From Beijerinckiaceae bacterium (lineage in GTDB: Bacteria; Pseudomonadota; Alphaproteobacteria; Rhizobiales; Beijerinckiaceae), in contig CANCSY010000095.1 of the NCBI GenBank assembly GCA_947380915.1, positions 1 through 10,325 on the forward strand: 10,325 nucleotides of DNA. The letters are read 5' to 3'. The notes beneath the pieces were generated by a model. The model saw only the letters and a list, made by a program, of their open reading frames with translations, ran no database searches and was not told the DNA's origin. Position 1 is the stretch's first letter. Each line of letters starts with the position of its first letter. Positions 5,870-10,325 of this stretch are shown in pieces. The translations under genes and the position numbers were made by a program.

Positions 5870-6862
5870 ATGAGACCAGGTCAGAATAAGCGCATGCGCG
5901 GTCGCAACAACCGCAAGGGTCCCAATCCGCTCACCCGAACCTATGAGTCGAATGGTCCGGATGTGAAAATCCGGGGAACCGCTCATCATGTGGCCGAGAA
6001 ATATCTCCAGCTCGCCCGCGACGCCCAATCCTCCGGCGACCCTGTGATGGCCGAAAGCTATTTGCAGCACGCCGAACATTACTTCCGCCTGATCGCCTCG
6101 GCGCAGTTGGCGCAGGCGCAGGCACAGATGGGCTATGTACGCGCCCCCGGCGAGCCGGACATGGAAGAGATGGATGACGATGACGACATGGGCGGGCTTC
6201 CCGACCGTTTCGCCTCGCCGCCCGAGCGTTTCAGCCAGCCCCCGCAGCAGGGCTATGGCGGGCAGCAGCAGCCCTATGGCCAGCCGTCCTTCGGGGGACA
6301 GCAGCCCCAGCAGCAGCCCATGGCGCCGCCGAACCAGCCGCAGCCCTTCCTTGACCGTCCGCCCTTCGGCGGCGACCGGCCGCAGGGTCAGCCCTATCAG
6401 GGCGATCGCCAGCCCCGGCAGGACCGTCCCTATCAGGATCGGCAGGATCGTCCCGACCGGCAGGATCGCAACCAGCAGGACCGCAACCAGAACGGGCGGA
6501 ACCGCTTCAACGACCGCAACCGGGAAAATCGCCAGCCCCGCGAGTTCCGCAACGACCAGCCGCAGCCCCAGCAGGCCCAGCCGCTGCCGCTGCCGCAGCG
6601 CGAAAGCTTCCGCGAGCGTGAGCCCCGTCAGGAGGCGCCCGAGGTTGAAGTGGCTGCCGCACTGCCCTCCTTCATCACCTCGCCGGTGCGCGTGAGCGTC
6701 GCCGAGCCTGACGCGCCCCAGCCCATGGTGGGCGAGGCCGAGCAGCAGCGTCCCGATGGCGAAGTCGGCGGTTATCATCTGCGCCCCAGGCGCCGCCGCA
6801 AGCGCCCGGAGGGCGAGGCCGCCGAGGCGAGCGTGCAGGGCGACCTGCCCATCGCCGAGTGA
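5870..6862 (+). CDS. DUF4167 domain-containing protein
   Basis: This 330-residue protein of unknown function belongs to a family typical of alphaproteobacteria. The conserved DUF4167 domain occupies about 5-78. It begins very basic (NKRMRGRNNRKG, 6-17) and continues into a helical part with YLQLARDAQSSGDPVMAESY (45-64) and LQHAEHYFRLIA (65-76). After it come an acidic patch EEMDDDDD (99-106), a Gln/Pro/Gly-rich stretch (121-160), an Arg/Asp/Gln-rich stretch with recurring QDR units (about 180-228), and a basic C-terminal motif LRPRRRRKRPEG (304-315). The tail is probably disordered. The basic ends suggest nucleic-acid binding, but this is inference. The start ATG is supported by AAGGA (5859-5863) six bases upstream. 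A long structured leader precedes it and a bidirectional terminator follows. In several rhizobia I recall this gene next to prmC and clpB, as here. Confidence 0.93.
   Translation: MRPGQNKRMRGRNNRKGPNPLTRTYESNGPDVKIRGTAHHVAEKYLQLARDAQSSGDPVMAESYLQHAEHYFRLIASAQLAQAQAQMGYVRAPGEPDMEEMDDDDDMGGLPDRFASPPERFSQPPQQGYGGQQQPYGQPSFGGQQPQQQPMAPPNQPQPFLDRPPFGGDRPQGQPYQGDRQPRQDRPYQDRQDRPDRQDRNQQDRNQNGRNRFNDRNRENRQPREFRNDQPQPQQAQPLPLPQRESFREREPRQEAPEVEVAAALPSFITSPVRVSVAEPDAPQPMVGEAEQQRPDGEVGGYHLRPRRRRKRPEGEAAEASVQGDLPIAE
6422..6496 (+). repeat. Short imperfect tandem repeats inside the DUF4167 gene
   Basis: CAGGATCG and variants (CAGGACCG) recur about every 9-21 bases through this stretch, encoding QDR units separated by one to a few residues. 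They lie in the disordered Arg/Asp/Gln-rich tail and keep the reading frame. They probably arose by in-frame slippage or unequal recombination. Confidence 0.65.
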
Positions 6863-6874
6863 TCGAGATCAAGT

Positions 6875-6917
6875 CAAAACAAAAGGGGCGGCTCGCGGGC
6901 CGCCCCTTCGTTTTGTT
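6875..6917. terminator. Bidirectional intrinsic terminator
   Basis: AAGGGGCGGC (6883-6892) pairs perfectly with GCCGCCCCTT (6899-6908) around a six-base loop. On the plus strand the stem leads into TTCGTTTTGTT; on the minus strand it leads into TTTTGTTTTG. It lies between the convergent DUF4167 gene (stop at 6862) and the oxidoreductase gene (stop at 6942) and can serve both. Confidence 0.9.
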
Positions 6918-6941
6918 CGCTAGATGGGCCTCGCGTGAGGC

Positions 6942-7952
6942 TCAATAGAACTTGTCGAAATGCAGCTGGGCGGCGGGCGCCTTGTGGGTGATCGCCATTT
7001 TCATGATGGCGTCGGCCATGGGCGGGGGACCCGCGAAGTAGATTTCCATCTCCGGCAGCTTGCCCTCGAAGAGTTCAGCCGCAAGATCAGGCACGAAGCC
7101 GGCGCGCCCGGTCCAGCCCGCCGAATCCGCATGGGCCGTGTCGGAAATCGCGCAGTGATAGAAGATGCGCGTGCCGAAGCCCGGCAGGGTCTTCAGGATC
7201 GATTCGCCGCAGATGTCGCGGGGGGTGCGCCCGCCATAGATGAAATGCAGCTTGCGATCCGGCGACGCGGTGGAGGCGGCGAAGGCGCGCGCGATGGAGA
7301 TCATGGGCGAGAGGCCAGAGCCGCCCGCCATGCAGAGCACGTCACGCGGCGATTCGTCGCGGAAGTAGGCCATGCCATAGGGGCCATCGAGGCCGACCTC
7401 GTCGCCAAGCCTGAGCTTGTCGAAGAGCACGCTGGTGGTCTCCCCGCCCGGCACGCGGCGGATCTGGAAGTCCCACTGACCGGGCTCGCCCGCATTGGCC
7501 ATGGAATAGGCCCGCCCGCCCTGCACGCCCGGCGCGCCGATGAGCGCATATTGCCCGGGCAGGAAGCCGTTGGGGGCCGCCAGCGCGAAGCGGAATTCGC
7601 GGATGTCGTGGGTGATGTCCTCGATGGAGATCAGCTTGCCCGTGGTGCGCACCGGCAGGAACTGGCTCTTGTACTCCGGCCGCAGGGGCACCTTGATGGT
7701 GCAATCGCCCGTGGGGCGCGCCTGACAGCCCAGATAACGGTTGCGGGCCTTGTCGCGCTCGTTCCAGCCGGGCGGATTCTCGCGCTCGTGGACGACCTCG
7801 CCGGTCAGGACCTCGATGCGGCAATTGCCGCAGGAGCCGACATTGCACTCATAGGGCATGCCAAGGCCCGCCCGGAGGCCGGCGCGAAGCACGGTGTCAT
7901 GCTCGTCGCATTCGAAAGTGATGTTGGCGCTGGGTATGGTGATCTGGGGCAT
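6942..7952 (-). CDS. Ferredoxin-NAD(P)H reductase, oxygenase electron-transfer component type
   Basis: This 336-residue iron-sulfur flavoprotein would pass electrons from NAD(P)H through FAD and a [2Fe-2S] cluster to a partner protein. Domain order is ferredoxin first. Plant-type cluster ligands are Cys36, Cys41, Cys44 (CX4CX2C) and Cys76. The FAD-binding barrel follows, with RAYSMAN (147-153) and GGETTSVLF (169-177). The NAD domain comes last, with [13 protein letters not shown] (208-220) and YFAGPPPM (305-312). The C-terminus is HFDKFY. This architecture matches reductases of bacterial multicomponent monooxygenases (TmoF, DmpP and MmoC type) and of ring-hydroxylating dioxygenases (BenC type); I cannot choose between them. 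No oxygenase, effector or ferredoxin gene is nearby, so the partner is unknown. The ATG at 7952 has GGGAG three bases upstream, slightly close. An FNR-type box lies 68 bases upstream. Convergent with DUF4167, divergent from clpB. Confidence 0.9.
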   Translation of the reverse strand: MPQITIPSANITFECDEHDTVLRAGLRAGLGMPYECNVGSCGNCRIEVLTGEVVHERENPPGWNERDKARNRYLGCQARPTGDCTIKVPLRPEYKSQFLPVRTTGKLISIEDITHDIREFRFALAAPNGFLPGQYALIGAPGVQGGRAYSMANAGEPGQWDFQIRRVPGGETTSVLFDKLRLGDEVGLDGPYGMAYFRDESPRDVLCMAGGSGLSPMISIARAFAASTASPDRKLHFIYGGRTPRDICGESILKTLPGFGTRIFYHCAISDTAHADSAGWTGRAGFVPDLAAELFEGKLPEMEIYFAGPPPMADAIMKMAITHKAPAAQLHFDKFY

Positions 7953-7995
7953 GGTCTCCCACCGGGTCTGGATATGGCGCAGCTTGAATGCATCG

Positions 7996-8014
7996 GGGGC
8001 TGAACCACAGCCCC
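7996..8014. other. Hairpin between FNR-type box and the oxidoreductase gene
   Basis: GGGGCTG (7996-8002) and CAGCCCC (8008-8014) form a perfect 7-bp inverted repeat with a five-base loop. There is no adjacent T-run on either strand, so it is not a standard terminator. It lies where the core promoter of the oxidoreductase gene would be expected if the upstream box activates at the usual spacing, so it may be a protein site or a leader hairpin. Confidence 0.5.
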
Positions 8015-8020
8015 GCCTGA

Positions 8021-8034
8021 TTGATCCGTATCAA
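8021..8034. promoter_or_regulatory. FNR/FixK-type binding site (TTGAT-N4-ATCAA)
   Basis: The sequence TTGATCCGTATCAA is a perfect match at all ten defined positions of the FNR/FixK consensus. It lies in the divergent intergenic region, 68 bases before the oxidoreductase ATG and 141 bases before the clpB ATG. The shorter distance, and the redox nature of the product, point to the oxidoreductase as the target. By chance a perfect match is expected only about 0.01 times in 10 kb. Confidence 0.75.
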
Positions 8035-8062
8035 GAAAGAGGCCTGCTTGGAAAGGGCGCCC

Positions 8063-8091
8063 CTTCCGCTGGCCAAAGGCGCTCCCTACAT
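8063..8091 (+). promoter_or_regulatory. Weak candidate RpoH promoter of clpB
   Basis: CTTC (8063-8066), then 18 bases, then CCTACAT (8085-8091) differs by one base in each box from the alphaproteobacterial heat-shock form CTTG-N17/18-CYTATNT. The start would lie near 8098, leaving a 78-base leader. A second CTTGAG at 8092-8097 lacks a convincing -10. clpB is normally RpoH-controlled, but the sequence evidence here is thin. Confidence 0.25.
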
Positions 8092-8175
8092 CTTGAGCAA
8101 GGTCGCCTGCGGGGGCCGATTCGCAGACGCCGGTCTCGCCGCTTCGGGGCGCGTCCGGGGGTCCAGGAGGTCAAG

Positions 8176-10325
<2,150 letters not shown>

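Noticed and set aside
5795..6778. A hydrophobic-looking 327-codon frame antisense to DUF4167
   Set aside because: Leu-rich runs arise from the CAG/CCG-rich codons of the sense Gln/Pro stretch; no independent evidence of a membrane protein.
6960..8003. A 347-codon open frame antisense to the oxidoreductase
   Set aside because: Shadow of a real gene: composition is skewed and the sense strand has complete cofactor motifs.
8092..8122. CTTGAG as the -35 of a clpB heat-shock promoter
   Set aside because: No acceptable -10 at 13-18 bases; the element at 8063-8091 fits slightly better and even that is weak.

Overview
The window looks like chromosomal core DNA of an alphaproteobacterium of the order Hyphomicrobiales (Rhizobiales). 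The evidence is high GC with G/C-rich third codon positions and lineage-typical families (DUF2794, DUF4167, an alphaproteobacterial YbhL protein and a leader resembling the ybhL RNA motif). Genus cannot be fixed from sequence alone. No insertion sequence, prophage, CRISPR array, tRNA or rRNA is visible.

Layout. (1) 1-921: 3' part of an FtsX/YbbP-type ABC permease. (2) 922-1057: short intergenic region with a candidate promoter and two tandem hairpins, a candidate ybhL leader RNA. (3) 1058-1822: Bax-inhibitor-1/YbhL membrane protein, followed by a strong intrinsic terminator. (4) 1888-2304, minus strand: DUF2794 protein, convergent with ybhL and apparently starting at TTG. (5) 2305-2664: divergent intergenic region with a well-formed plus-strand terminator that ends no visible gene, then a heat-shock-like promoter. 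(6) 2665-4602 htpG (Hsp90), followed one base after its stop by prmC (4604-5491), probably co-transcribed. (7) 5492-5869: 378 bases without a convincing gene but rich in potential RNA structure, ahead of (8) the DUF4167 gene (5870-6862). (9) A bidirectional terminator separates it from a convergent minus-strand ferredoxin-type oxidoreductase (6942-7952). (10) 7953-8175: divergent intergenic region with a perfect TTGAT-N4-ATCAA FNR/FixK-type box. (11) 8176 to the end: clpB disaggregase, cut by the window edge.

How the genes fit together. HtpG and ClpB are ATP-driven chaperones flanking a translation-linked block (PrmC, the release-factor methyltransferase, and DUF4167, a basic low-complexity protein of unknown role). 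The oxidoreductase has no oxygenase partner here and carries its own oxygen-type regulatory site, so it looks like a lone insertion into an otherwise housekeeping neighbourhood. No new multi-gene system is evident. The most interesting material is non-coding: the orphan terminator before htpG, the structured leader before DUF4167, the ybhL leader and the FNR-type box.
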